DNA of 64,000 bases, taken from positions 1 through 64,000 of the forward strand of contig CAJTTO010000021.1 in assembly GCA_910579275.1 (NCBI GenBank). Reading direction: 5' to 3'. The DNA comes from an uncultured Lachnospiraceae bacterium. Its GTDB lineage: Bacteria; Bacillota; Clostridia; Lachnospirales; Lachnospiraceae. The notes beneath the pieces are model-generated. The model saw only the letters and a program-made list of their open reading frames with translations. It had not been told where the DNA came from and made no database searches. This document shows positions 1 to 8,131 of this stretch, one piece after another; within the stretch, counting starts at the first letter, position 1, and each line of letters begins with the position of its first letter. The position numbers and the translations under genes were made by a program.

Positions 1-72
1 AAATTTCTGAAGCCTTATAAAACAAGGGGTTCGAGTTTCCGAGAGCACACAATAAACGCAGGAGGTTTTTCA

Positions 73-426
73 ATGCACACAATCATCAACATTCTGGAAC
101 AGATACTGACCAATATCGTCGAAATCTGTACCATTCTACTGGAACTTTTCGGTGTCGCCATCCTCGTCTTCACGGCAATAAAATGCTTTTGGTACTGGAT
201 GAAACGTGATTCCAGAATTAGGCTGGAACTGGCTCAAGGAATTGCCTTGTCACTCGAGTTCAAAATGGGAAGCGAGGTTCTGCGTACCGTCGTCGTGCGT
301 GAGTGGGGGGAGCTTGGTATCCTGGGCGTTATTATCCTGCTGCGCAGCATTCTCACGTTTCTGATACACTGGGAAATCAAACATGAAGAAAAAGCTCTGG
401 CTCTGGATAACCGAGACGAACAGTAA
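73..426 (+). CDS. DUF1622 family membrane protein
   Basis: A 117-residue integral membrane protein of unknown function that I recognise as DUF1622-like. Two hydrophobic segments are visible, at about residues 15-40 and 80-98. Between them lies a basic loop with the 'RLELAQGIALSLEFKMGSE' region typical of the family. An AGGAGG ribosome site at 60-65 sits seven bases before the ATG, so this start is well supported. It is one of only two plus-strand genes here. Its promoter lies at or beyond the left edge. Its biochemical role is unknown. Confidence 0.8.
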   Translation: MHTIINILEQILTNIVEICTILLELFGVAILVFTAIKCFWYWMKRDSRIRLELAQGIALSLEFKMGSEVLRTVVVREWGELGILGVIILLRSILTFLIHWEIKHEEKALALDNRDEQ

Positions 427-488
427 AAAACGGTTACAGTTATTCCTTTTATCAATTTACGTAAGCACTTCCCATACTGGTAATTTTA

Positions 489-497
489 TGCTATACT
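489..497 (+). promoter_or_regulatory. Extended -10 promoter candidate for the HEGEH protein
   Basis: TGcTATACT is an extended -10 element about 38 bases before the ATG at 535. No good -35 hexamer is visible at the right spacing, which is usual for extended -10 promoters. A strong AAGGAGG ribosome site follows at about 520-526. Confidence 0.4.
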
Positions 498-534
498 TTC
501 TATATATTCCAAGCTTAAAAAGGAGGTCTGTCTT

Positions 535-1074
535 ATGACTATTGGCAATATTTCGGGATACTATCCCAGCTATTCCCCATATACGAATACAATGGCTCCC
601 GTATCCGGACCAGCAGAAAACAGTGCGAATCCGGATGCTGTAAATCCCTCTGCCAGACCGGAAGAAAAAGGTGCAAACCCTGATGATATCAAAAAAGCCG
701 GCCGCCGTTCCGCACCGTCCGAATGCGAGACATGCGCCAACAGAAAATATCAGGACGGATCCGACGAAGGTAATGTCTCGTTCAAAGCTGCCGCTCATAT
801 CTCTCCGGAGTCGGCAGGTGCACGGGTACGTGCCCACGAGGGAGAGCATGTGTCAAACGCATACAAAAAGGCCGCACAGAAAAACGGAAAAGTTTTAAAT
901 GCTTCCGTGACAATCCATACGTCCATCTGTCCGGAATGCGGGCGTACTTACGTATCCGGCGGCGTAACCAACACCAAAATAAAATACGCCAACGAGGACA
1001 ACCCCTACACCAAGAACCAGAAGGAGTTAGACGCGGCACGGTATAAAGGCGCTCATATTGATTATGCTGCCTAA
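535..1074 (+). CDS. Putative zinc metalloprotease-like protein, SprA-related
   Basis: A 179-residue protein with an HExxH motif (HEGEH, residues 101-105), the classic zinc-binding and catalytic signature of gluzincin peptidases. The 'RVRAHEGEHVSNA' context resembles proteins annotated as SprA-related or putative metalloproteases. Two CxxC pairs, at C64/C67 and C132/C135, flank the motif and could bind a second metal or form disulfides. The first 60 residues are Pro/Asn/Ser-rich and look disordered. No signal peptide is visible. The third zinc ligand is not obvious, so peptidase activity is an inference. The gene ends in a bidirectional terminator shared with tsf. Confidence 0.6.
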   Translation: MTIGNISGYYPSYSPYTNTMAPVSGPAENSANPDAVNPSARPEEKGANPDDIKKAGRRSAPSECETCANRKYQDGSDEGNVSFKAAAHISPESAGARVRAHEGEHVSNAYKKAAQKNGKVLNASVTIHTSICPECGRTYVSGGVTNTKIKYANEDNPYTKNQKELDAARYKGAHIDYAA

Positions 1075-1110
1075 ACGTGCATTCTTCATTATATGGATAT
1101 GATAGAATAC

Positions 1111-1161
1111 AAAAAAAGTCCCATTGTCAGTCTTATAGCAACTGACAATGGGGCTTTTTAT
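1111..1161. terminator. Bidirectional intrinsic terminator between orf 535-1074 and tsf
   Basis: A long stem pairs AAAAAGTCCCATTGTCAGT with ACTGACAATGGGGCTTTTT around a nine-base loop. A-rich and T-rich flanks give a U-tract on both strands. It serves the plus-strand gene and the convergent minus-strand rpsB-tsf operon. Confidence 0.85.
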
Positions 1162-1174
1162 ATTTACTACAGAA

Positions 1175-2110
1175 TTACATTCCAGCCTGAGCTGCAACCT
1201 CTGCCGCGAAATCATCAACCTTTTTCTCAATTCCTTCGCCTGTCTCAAAACGTACAAATCTCTTAATCTTAAGGTCTGTTCCGTTTTCTTTGCCGACAGA
1301 ATCCACATACTGCTGAACAGTCTGCTTTCCGTCCTCTGCCTTTACATATACCTGTTCAAGCAGACATACTTCCTTAAGCTCTTTGTTGAGACGTCCTACA
1401 ACAGCACCTTCAATCACCTTCTCAGGCTTTCCAGCCATCTTCGGATCATTCTTAATCTGCTCTGTAATAATCTCTTTCTCATGTGCCTTGTATTCCTCAG
1501 AGATTTCACTGGAAGAAACATACTTCGGATAAAGCGCTGCTACCTGCATCGCAAGGTTTGTAAGGGCTTCTTTCACTGCATCATTCACAACTGCTGTCTC
1601 AGCCTCCACAATAACGCCAATCTTTCCACCGCCATGTGTATAAGTTACTACACAGCCGTTCTCTGCAACCACTTTCTCAAATCTTCTGATTGTCAGATTC
1701 TCACCGATTACAGCAATCTTCTCAACCAAAGCATCCTTAACTGTCTTTGAAGCATCCTCATTCCATGCCTCTGCAAGGAATGCGTCAATATCTGCTGCCG
1801 ATGTTGAAAGCGCCTGTTTTGCAACTGCAGTAACATACTCCTGAAACTGCTCATTCTTTGCAACGAAGTCGGTCTCAGAGTTCACCTCTACCACTGCTGC
1901 TGCCTTATCTCCATCTGTCATGACCTTGCAAAGACCTTCTGCTGCGATACGGCCTGCCTTCTTCTCTGCCTTAGCCTGTCCGTTCTTTCTCAAATACTCA
2001 ACAGCCTCATCCATGTTTCCGTCTGTCTCATTCAGTGCCTTCTTGCAGTCCATCATTCCGGCACCGGTCATTTCTCTTAACTCTTTTACCATTGCTGCTG
2101 TAATAGCCAT
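1175..2110 (-). CDS. tsf: Translation elongation factor Ts
   Basis: EF-Ts, the guanine-nucleotide exchange factor that recycles EF-Tu in the cytoplasm. It has 311 residues, slightly longer than the E. coli and B. subtilis proteins. The N-terminal UBA-like domain (about 1-50) carries the conserved 'LREMTGAGMMDCKKAL' stretch. The TDFVxxN signature that contacts EF-Tu is at residues 80-86, and two dimerisation subdomains follow. AGGAGG lies seven bases before the ATG. It is 37 bases downstream of rpsB, the usual rpsB-tsf operon, and ends at the bidirectional terminator. Confidence 0.97.
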   Translation of the reverse strand: MAITAAMVKELREMTGAGMMDCKKALNETDGNMDEAVEYLRKNGQAKAEKKAGRIAAEGLCKVMTDGDKAAAVVEVNSETDFVAKNEQFQEYVTAVAKQALSTSAADIDAFLAEAWNEDASKTVKDALVEKIAVIGENLTIRRFEKVVAENGCVVTYTHGGGKIGVIVEAETAVVNDAVKEALTNLAMQVAALYPKYVSSSEISEEYKAHEKEIITEQIKNDPKMAGKPEKVIEGAVVGRLNKELKEVCLLEQVYVKAEDGKQTVQQYVDSVGKENGTDLKIKRFVRFETGEGIEKKVDDFAAEVAAQAGM

Positions 2111-2147
2111 TTTATATTCCTCCTGATTTCCTATCTATTCTACCTGA

Positions 2148-2888
2148 TTATTCTGCTACAGCTTCTTCCGCAGCAGCCTCTTCCTGTGCTGCATCTGTCA
2201 TAATCTCGCCCTGATTCGCCTCGATAACAGCGTCAGCCATTGCAGATACGATTAACTTAACCGCTCTGATAGCGTCATCATTACCAGGTATTACATAATC
2301 AAGTTCTTCAGGATCACAGTTTGTATCAGCAATACCAATAAGAGGAATGCCAAGTGTATGTGCTTCCTGTACGCAGATTCTTTCCTTCTTAGGATCTACT
2401 ACAAAGATTGCATCCGGAATCTTTGTCATATTCTTAATACCGCCAAGGTTCTTCTCAAGCTTTTCCCATTCTTTCTTAATCTGGATAACTTCCTTCTTTG
2501 GAAGAACATCAAATGTTCCGTCCTCTGCCATTGTCTCAATTGCTTTGAGTCTTGCGATTCTGCTTCTGATTGTCTTGAAGTTTGTGAGCATGCCACCCAG
2601 CCATCTCTCATTTACATAGAACATGCCGCAGCGCTCTGCCTCTGTGCGGACAGCGTCCTGCGCCTGCTTCTTGGTGCCGACAAAAAGAACAGTACCACCT
2701 TGTGCCGCAATGTCAGCAACAGCCTTATATGCCTCATCGACTTTTCCGACAGACTTCTGTAAGTCAATGATATAGATACCATTTCTCTCTGTGAAGATAT
2801 ATGGAGCCATCTTAGGATTCCATCTTCTTGTCTGGTGTCCGAAATGAACACCTGCCTCCAACAACTGTTTCATTGAAATAACGCTCAT
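2148..2888 (-). CDS. rpsB: 30S ribosomal protein S2
   Basis: Ribosomal protein S2, 246 residues, part of the small subunit near the mRNA exit channel. The N-terminus 'MSVISMKQLLEAGVHFGHQTRRWNPKM' region and 'YIFTERNGIYIIDLQKS' are diagnostic. The C-terminal tail is Glu/Ala-rich, as in many Clostridia. A GGAGG site lies six bases before the ATG. It is the first gene of rpsB-tsf and is preceded by an unusually long leader of about 270 bases that may hold an autoregulatory structure. Confidence 0.97.
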   Translation of the reverse strand: MSVISMKQLLEAGVHFGHQTRRWNPKMAPYIFTERNGIYIIDLQKSVGKVDEAYKAVADIAAQGGTVLFVGTKKQAQDAVRTEAERCGMFYVNERWLGGMLTNFKTIRSRIARLKAIETMAEDGTFDVLPKKEVIQIKKEWEKLEKNLGGIKNMTKIPDAIFVVDPKKERICVQEAHTLGIPLIGIADTNCDPEELDYVIPGNDDAIRAVKLIVSAMADAVIEANQGEIMTDAAQEEAAAEEAVAE

Positions 2889-3157
2889 GTTTTTCCTCCA
2901 TTTTCTGCGGAATTACCGCGCTTCCGCCTGCTTCACCTCTACGGGCTACCGAATCCTGCCGGTGCGGCTTATAACGTGTACGAAAAATATTTCTGCCATT
3001 TACAGAATGCATTTTTCAGGCACGCACGAGTGACACCGTCTTAAAAACACATAGCTTCTCTATATGTCTGAATGCATATGGCATGGACCATAAATCGACA
3101 GGCGTGAATACTGATATAGTTACCGTCATGACTGCAATACCCGAATACAGCCGCAAC
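2889..3157 (-). promoter_or_regulatory. Long rpsB 5' leader
   Basis: About 270 untranslated bases separate the predicted start point (near 3157) from rpsB. No open frame with a ribosome site is convincing here. In other bacteria S2 represses its own operon through its leader, so a structured control element is plausible. I could not match it by eye to a named leader family. Confidence 0.35.
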
Positions 3158-3163
3158 ATTAAT

Positions 3164-3192
3164 AATATAACATAAAAAGACCTCCTACGCAA
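3164..3192 (-). promoter_or_regulatory. SigA-type promoter for rpsB-tsf
   Basis: TTGCGT (3187-3192), a 17-base spacer, and TATATT (3164-3169) preceded by TGt, an extended -10. The -35 hexamer lies inside the loop of the upstream gene's terminator hairpin, so terminator and promoter overlap. Confidence 0.6.
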
Positions 3193-3201
3193 GAGGTCTT
3201 T
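3172..3201 (-). terminator. Terminator of the DUF6115/MltG-like pair
   Basis: The perfect nine-base stem AAAGACCTC/GAGGTCTTT is followed on the minus strand by TTTTTAT. It ends transcription from the MltG-like gene after the mobile element at 3222-3358. Confidence 0.8.
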
Positions 3202-3213
3202 CCATTATTTTGT

Positions 3214-3366
3214 AATAGTTCGTAACAGTTCAGCCTTCGGCTTCCTGTTACAGGCATCAAGCCATGCATAACCACTTCGTGGTGGCTTGATGCATCTCTA
3301 CCATTACGCTATTTCACGGACTTTGCAGTAAATGCAAAGTCCTGGGCTGAACTGTTACAATAGTTC
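3214..3366. mobile_element. MITE copy A: full non-autonomous element with 8-bp target duplication
   Basis: The element spans 3222-3358 (137 bp). It begins GTAACAGTTCAGCC and ends GGCTGAACTGTTAC, a perfect 14-bp terminal inverted repeat. AATAGTTC occurs immediately outside both ends (3214-3221 and 3359-3366), an 8-bp target duplication. The interior is a series of hairpins: GCATCAAGCCA/TGGCTTGATGC enclosing CCACTTCGTGG, and GGACTTTGC/GCAAAGTCC. No coding frame is present. GTAA ends and 8-bp duplications match IS66-family elements, so I infer an IS66-mobilised MITE. It sits between the MltG-like gene and that gene's terminator. Confidence 0.9.
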
Positions 3367-3372
3367 GCATTC

Positions 3373-3996
3373 TTATTTTTTCGTCAGTTTCTCTGCAATT
3401 TCCTGCCAGCTGTCCGCCGCACTGATATTTTTTGTACCCGTGCTGAGTTTCTTGTCATATCCGTGCTGCATCAAAAACGCGTCATACTCATCCGCATTCT
3501 CGATTAGCCCTGCATTAAACAGCTTTCTTGAAATGGTTCCCGAGTCATCTCCTTTGGAAATCGTAATCTGTACGCCGTCACCCAATGTATCATCCTCACC
3601 ATCCGGCGCCACTACAACCACAGCTCCGGATGACGTCCCCTGCTCTGGGCTTTCTCCTGTCGGCTGTGTGCCTTCCGTCTCATCCCCCGATGCCGGAGTC
3701 TGAGGCACATCTGACTGTTCAGCATCTTTTGCCTCGTCCAGCACAGACTGAATCTCGGATTCTATCTCTTCATTTCTGACGATAACCGGCTGCGTCGTTT
3801 CCTCCGGCACTGACATCTCAGAACTTTCATCACTTGCCTCTGTCCCGTCCACAAGCACACGCTCTTCCCCGATGCCATACTCCTTCAGAACCGCGACTCT
3901 TGCATCTGCCACAGCGTGCCTGTTATAAGCGCCCATGACTGCCGCAGTCATAATGACGCCAATCCCAAGCCCCCTTATCATATATTTAAACTTCAT
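3373..3996 (-). CDS. MltG/YceG-like membrane-anchored protein
   Basis: A 207-residue protein with an N-terminal membrane anchor (about residues 7-24). An acidic Ser/Glu/Pro-rich linker (50-130) follows, then a C-terminal module of about 70 residues beginning 'ITISKGDDSGTISRKLFNAGLI'. That module resembles the LysM-like N-terminal domain of endolytic transglycosylase MltG (YceG). The catalytic MltG domain is absent, so this is probably a non-catalytic surface protein. Its ATG overlaps the stop of the DUF6115 gene as TAATG, implying translational coupling. Confidence 0.6.
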   Translation of the reverse strand: MKFKYMIRGLGIGVIMTAAVMGAYNRHAVADARVAVLKEYGIGEERVLVDGTEASDESSEMSVPEETTQPVIVRNEEIESEIQSVLDEAKDAEQSDVPQTPASGDETEGTQPTGESPEQGTSSGAVVVVAPDGEDDTLGDGVQITISKGDDSGTISRKLFNAGLIENADEYDAFLMQHGYDKKLSTGTKNISAADSWQEIAEKLTKK

Positions 3997-5183
3997 TATA
4001 CAGCCCCCTTGAACAGATTAATCACCAGCTTCACTTCTCCTACACCAAGCCCCAGCTCTTTTGCAATATCCACGTTAGAAAATCCTTCTTTATGAAGCCT
4101 GAGTATTCTGTCGTTATTATTTTCCCTCAAATCGTTGACAGGAGCCGGTCCTCCGAATGTCTCCTGCTGTCTCCTGCTGTTAACTGTATCTTCAAACACA
4201 GCCGGCTGTGCCTCTTTCTTCACCGGTCTCTCGATGTGTGGTGCCTGCTCCGCAAAAGAATATACCTCAACCGGTCTGATATCCGCAGGTTTTACATCAA
4301 CCACCGTCATGTCCTCCGGTCTTGAACCAAGTGTCTGCAATTCCGCCGCACTGACAGGTCCCATATTGTTTTCAGCCACAGGTTTCATGTCATTGGACGT
4401 GACAATGTCAGCCGGTACGATTTCCACGCTTTTTACAACCAGCGGGCTTAACTCCACCGGTGCACCGGTCTCCGCTTTCGGTTCCTGACTAACAGCAAGC
4501 GCATGTATGCCCGCAGGCGGGTAATCCGGCCGGTTCTCTGCGCGAAAATCAGCGTAGAAATCCATGGTGCGCATATCAACCTGACGGTGCATCGACATAT
4601 CCTGCTGCATGGGCAGAATCAGTCTTGCCATCTGGCGGCGTGCGTATTCCTTTTCCTGTGCTTCTTTATCCCAGGCGGAATCCGAAATCCTGTTTCGCTG
4701 CACAGATTCTGTCTTTTCCCTTTCTTTCGCCTCGGTCTCCTCCTTTGCCTTGGCTGCAAGGGCAATCGCTGCAGCATTGGCTGCTTCCTCCGCTTCCTTT
4801 GCAGTCTTGTCCACATGCTTTACGGTCTCTTTGAGATTATTGTGTTTATCGTTGAGCATATCGTACAAAAACATTACTTCCTGATGGGATTTATTGATAT
4901 CCGCAAGCACTGTTTCCGAATATTCGCTAATCGCCATAATTTTTTCATTTGATATCCGCTCCGATGCGCGTTCTGTCTTTTCCACAGCATATTCCAGCGT
5001 CTCATCCACAACTTCCGAGACACGCTCTTTGGCATCCTCCATCTCTTTCTCGATAAAACTTCTGACCAGCTCCGCATCAACCTGCTGGCCTTCATCCTCT
5101 TTTTCCACTTTTCCCTTAATCAAAAAACTTCCTGCAAAAGCGCCGGCTCCAAATATGAGCAACGCTACCTCTAACCAATTCAT
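3996..5183 (-). CDS. DUF6115-type membrane-anchored coiled-coil protein
   Basis: A 395-residue protein that I match to DUF6115 by its layout. There is an N-terminal membrane segment (about 5-23), then a long charged coiled coil (about 30-165), then a poorly conserved Pro/Val-rich linker. A C-terminal helix-turn-helix-like segment begins 'NNNDRILRLHKEGFSNVDIAKELGLG'. Such proteins commonly sit beside fla/che operons in Clostridia. The role is unknown. The C-terminal motif looks like a DNA-binding fold, but the protein is predicted to be membrane-tethered. It overlaps the next gene by one base. Confidence 0.6.
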   Translation of the reverse strand: MNWLEVALLIFGAGAFAGSFLIKGKVEKEDEGQQVDAELVRSFIEKEMEDAKERVSEVVDETLEYAVEKTERASERISNEKIMAISEYSETVLADINKSHQEVMFLYDMLNDKHNNLKETVKHVDKTAKEAEEAANAAAIALAAKAKEETEAKEREKTESVQRNRISDSAWDKEAQEKEYARRQMARLILPMQQDMSMHRQVDMRTMDFYADFRAENRPDYPPAGIHALAVSQEPKAETGAPVELSPLVVKSVEIVPADIVTSNDMKPVAENNMGPVSAAELQTLGSRPEDMTVVDVKPADIRPVEVYSFAEQAPHIERPVKKEAQPAVFEDTVNSRRQQETFGGPAPVNDLRENNNDRILRLHKEGFSNVDIAKELGLGVGEVKLVINLFKGAV

Positions 5184-5280
5184 TCGCTACCAAACCTTTC
5201 CAATACGTAATCCTGTTTCCAATATCGAAAAACGATATTCGACGCTGCTTAAGGGTTTCTTTATCTGTAAACTGTACGTC

Positions 5281-5592
5281 TTATATCTTTATATCAAAGC
5301 CTCCCTCAGACTTTGTGACGACCTTTCCGTCACCCTTTAATTTCTTCCTGTGCTTTCCTCCGTCACCGGAATATCCATTATGCCCTTTTTCCTTGGCATC
5401 AAAGCGCTCCTCCTTAAACAGTGTTTCATCAGAATGCACCACCTGTCTTGCTCTTTGCTGCTCCTTTTTCTCCTCCTGAACCTGGATATTTCCTTGATCC
5501 ACCATCCCCTTTTCTACCTGCTTTACCTGATTGTGCAGGACGTTGTCGGTCTGTTGTATGCTTCCGTTCAGTAATATTGGACTAATTGCCAT
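5281..5592 (-). CDS. Small conserved flagellar-locus protein of unknown function
   Basis: A 103-residue charged, Gln/Lys-rich protein with no membrane segment or recognisable domain. Residues 35-50 form a Gln/Glu/Arg-rich helix and residues 70-95 are Gly/Lys-rich. A GGGAGGG ribosome site precedes the ATG at 5592. It lies after the probable terminator of fapA and has its own SigD-like promoter, so it may be a late motility gene. I do not recognise a family. Confidence 0.55.
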   Translation of the reverse strand: MAISPILLNGSIQQTDNVLHNQVKQVEKGMVDQGNIQVQEEKKEQQRARQVVHSDETLFKEERFDAKEKGHNGYSGDGGKHRKKLKGDGKVVTKSEGGFDIKI

Positions 5593-5616
5593 CTATTATC
5601 CCTCCCTCTTGAAAGC

Positions 5617-5643
5617 TTATCCGCTTTATTTTAATACATTTTT
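5617..5643 (-). promoter_or_regulatory. SigD (sigma-28)-like promoter candidate
   Basis: Read on the minus strand: AAAA, 15 bases, then GCGGATAA. The B. subtilis SigD consensus is TAAA-N15-GCCGATAT, so this matches 3/4 in the -35, the exact spacing, and most of the -10. It is 24 bases before the 103-residue gene and follows sigD in gene order. Confidence 0.4.
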
Positions 5644-5683
5644 CCCAAAAAGGCAATAGCCCCTACAAAGTTGTAGAGGCTAT
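5644..5683 (-). terminator. Terminator hairpin overlapping the fapA stop
   Basis: The stem ATAGCCtCTACAA/TTGTAGgGGCTAT contains the fapA stop codon in its arm. It is followed on the minus strand by TGCCTTTTTGGG. The U-tract is short and slightly displaced. It probably marks the end of the main fla/che transcript. Confidence 0.6.
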
Positions 5684-7252
5684 GTCCGCACCTTTTTTAA
5701 TCAAGCTGCAAAATGTATACTCGTTTTTTATGTTCATGGTAGCGCCTGAAATGCTTATGGACACTCCCTGGTACATTGTACCGCGTACATTGATGCGCGC
5801 CATGCCCTCATTCTTGAGCATTTTATCAATGTTTTCAATTTCATTTAACTCTTCCTGTATCTTTTTCTGCGCATCTGCCAATGATACCTGAACCATTTTG
5901 ACATTTTTTATCTGATCCGGCGTGAGTTTTACACCGGCTTTTAACTTTCTGGTTGTGTCTTCAAGTACTTTTTTCATTTGTGGTATTGTCTTCGACTTTT
6001 CCCCGACACTCTTTTGCAGCTCTGCAAGTTTTTTCTTGGCGCTCAAATCCATTCCAACCTCTATGATTGTGGCTGCGCCCATCGGTGATCCTACATTTCT
6101 AGCATTGACAGCTCCCTTCGCGACAATACGTCCTCCAGTAATTAATCCCTTGCCGGCATCTGCATTTACAGTTGTACCCGCAGATACCTTTGCATTTAAT
6201 ATCTGCTCGGCCTCCACATAGCCGCCTGCTTCCACTTCGGCTGCAGAAATAAATTTTGCAATAATGTTTCCGCCTGCCTTAAGTCTTCCTTTATTTTGTC
6301 CGTGCATGCCGCGGGCAATGATTATGTCTCCGCCTGCTTCTATAACTGCCCCTTCCACAACACCGCTCACCATGACATTTCCTTCTGTCTTAATGCTGAA
6401 GTTCTCGCAGACATTGCCCTTGACTTCTACATTTCCATGATATTCTATGTTTCCGGTAGCCGTTCCTACATTTTCGACGCTGTACACATCTGTGACAAAG
6501 ACTGTGCCGTCCACCAGAGATGCATGACCGTCGACCATACTTTTAAGCTGTAATCTGTCCTCCGATATCTCAAGATTTCTTCCGTGGGCAAAATTTATTT
6601 TGTGTACCTCTCTCGCCAGAAGGACATTTCCATACACATCAAATCCGTTCTCACCCCTTTTCTCCGGAATGATCTCGGCAAGAACCTGCCCCTGCGTACA
6701 CTGATGAAGCGTATTTAACTTAAAAAAATCTACCGTTCCGTCTTCTCTTAATTCCGGCCGAGAATTGTTATTTGTGTCAAAATGATATATTATGGAAGCA
6801 TCGCGCCCCGCCGTAGGCATTTTTCCTTTCGCAATAATAATGTCCGTGCAGTACGGTCTCTGCTCCAGTACCATCCCTATTGCTTTTTCATCAATCCCTG
6901 CCTTTATCTTCGCCTTGTTTATCAGTTCCATAATATGCGCCTTACTCGTAGGCAGCCCTCCCGCGCTTGGCGGATATATTCTCAATATAGCTGTCATCTT
7001 GTCAGCCATTACCTGAATATCGCATTTCTCATCCACCGGCGATAATTTCATCGGAGTCAAAAAAAGGACAGTCTCTTCCTCTCCCAGTGAACAAAGAGCT
7101 GAGTTCAACGCCACAACATCATAAGGTATACCAATGATATTAAGATACTCTTTTAACTCAGCCTGCCGTATCTTTTCCCCATCCCCAACCGGAGGGGAAA
7201 GCAGCAGACTTACACCCTTTTCGTCTATCTGTAACTGAAAAAATCCATTCAT
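5663..7252 (-). CDS. fapA: Flagellar assembly protein A (DUF342)
   Basis: A FapA-family protein of 529 residues from the chosen start. It shows the long glycine-rich right-handed beta-helix repeats typical of DUF342 (for example 'GNIEYHGNVEVKGNV', 'VEAGGDIIIARGMHG', 'LKAGGNIIAKFISAAEVEAGG'), followed by a C-terminal coiled coil (about 420-480). The open frame extends 16 codons upstream, but the ATG at 7252 has a GGAG site six bases away, so I use it. It lies directly after sigD. The family is linked to flagellar assembly or gene control; its molecular role is unclear. Confidence 0.85.
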   Translation of the reverse strand: MNGFFQLQIDEKGVSLLLSPPVGDGEKIRQAELKEYLNIIGIPYDVVALNSALCSLGEEETVLFLTPMKLSPVDEKCDIQVMADKMTAILRIYPPSAGGLPTSKAHIMELINKAKIKAGIDEKAIGMVLEQRPYCTDIIIAKGKMPTAGRDASIIYHFDTNNNSRPELREDGTVDFFKLNTLHQCTQGQVLAEIIPEKRGENGFDVYGNVLLAREVHKINFAHGRNLEISEDRLQLKSMVDGHASLVDGTVFVTDVYSVENVGTATGNIEYHGNVEVKGNVCENFSIKTEGNVMVSGVVEGAVIEAGGDIIIARGMHGQNKGRLKAGGNIIAKFISAAEVEAGGYVEAEQILNAKVSAGTTVNADAGKGLITGGRIVAKGAVNARNVGSPMGAATIIEVGMDLSAKKKLAELQKSVGEKSKTIPQMKKVLEDTTRKLKAGVKLTPDQIKNVKMVQVSLADAQKKIQEELNEIENIDKMLKNEGMARINVRGTMYQGVSISISGATMNIKNEYTFCSLIKKGADIASTTL

Positions 7253-7358
7253 ATAAATCTCCATTCCTGCCCAGATCCGCAAATTTGGACACAAACACAA
7301 GCCATGTCAATACAGTCCCTTGCCTTATACACGAATCTACTCCCATGTAATGAATGTA

Positions 7359-8123
7359 CTATTGATCCAATATTCCGATGTAGTTACCCATCTTCGTCTT
7401 CATCTTCTGTAATGCTTTTGTGTGCAGCTGAGAAATTCTTGACTCTGATACCTCAAGCACGCGACTGATTTCTTTCAACGTAAGTTCCTCATAATAATAA
7501 AGAAGGATGACTTTTTTCTCTTTCTCCGTCAAAAGTTCCAGTGCCTCCTGAAGAACTTCCTTCAGCTCATTCTTTTCAATCACACCCTCCGGTGTTTCAA
7601 ACCCCGAACTGATACCCTTGTCTGCCGATATATCATTTCCCTGTTCCACATACTCGTTCAAGGATATCATGTTGTCCGCCTTGACCTGCGTCTGCCAGTC
7701 CAGCAGTTCATCCTCGGTGATACCCATATATGCTGCAATTTCAGCATCCGTGGCAGGTTTTCCGTTGCGCCGTTCAAGCTCTTTCATCGCCGTATCAAGC
7801 TGCTTCTGGCGCTGCCTGATGGTACGCGGTATCCAGTCCATCTTTCTGATTTGATCAAGAATCGCTCCACGGATACGCAGACTCGCATATGTCTCGAATT
7901 TCACTTCCTTGCCTGTGTCAAACTTATCTATGGCATCAATAAGACCAAATACCCCATAACTTACCAAATCCTCATATTCCACATTGTAGCCAAGATACAT
8001 ACTCAAACGTCCTGCTACGACCTTTACCAACGGTGCATATTCCAAAATGAGTTTCTCCCTCAAATCTGAAGTTTTCAGTCTGGCATAGTCTTCCCAAAGT
8101 CTCTTACGCGCTGCATCGTTCAT
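7359..8123 (-). CDS. sigD: RNA polymerase sigma factor for motility (sigma-28)
   Basis: FliA/WhiG-family sigma factor, 254 residues, which directs RNA polymerase to late flagellar and chemotaxis promoters. Region 2 includes 'DLVSYGVFGLIDAIDKFD' and the family signature 'RIRGAILDQIRKMDWIPR'. Region 3 follows. Region 4 ends in the helix-turn-helix 'LTLKEISRVLEVSESRISQ'. No anti-sigma FlgM is in the window. It is near the 3' end of the fla/che operon, as in B. subtilis. A 50-bp mobile element lies immediately upstream. Confidence 0.95.
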   Translation of the reverse strand: MNDAARKRLWEDYARLKTSDLREKLILEYAPLVKVVAGRLSMYLGYNVEYEDLVSYGVFGLIDAIDKFDTGKEVKFETYASLRIRGAILDQIRKMDWIPRTIRQRQKQLDTAMKELERRNGKPATDAEIAAYMGITEDELLDWQTQVKADNMISLNEYVEQGNDISADKGISSGFETPEGVIEKNELKEVLQEALELLTEKEKKVILLYYYEELTLKEISRVLEVSESRISQLHTKALQKMKTKMGNYIGILDQ

Positions 8124-8131
8124 GTTATTCC

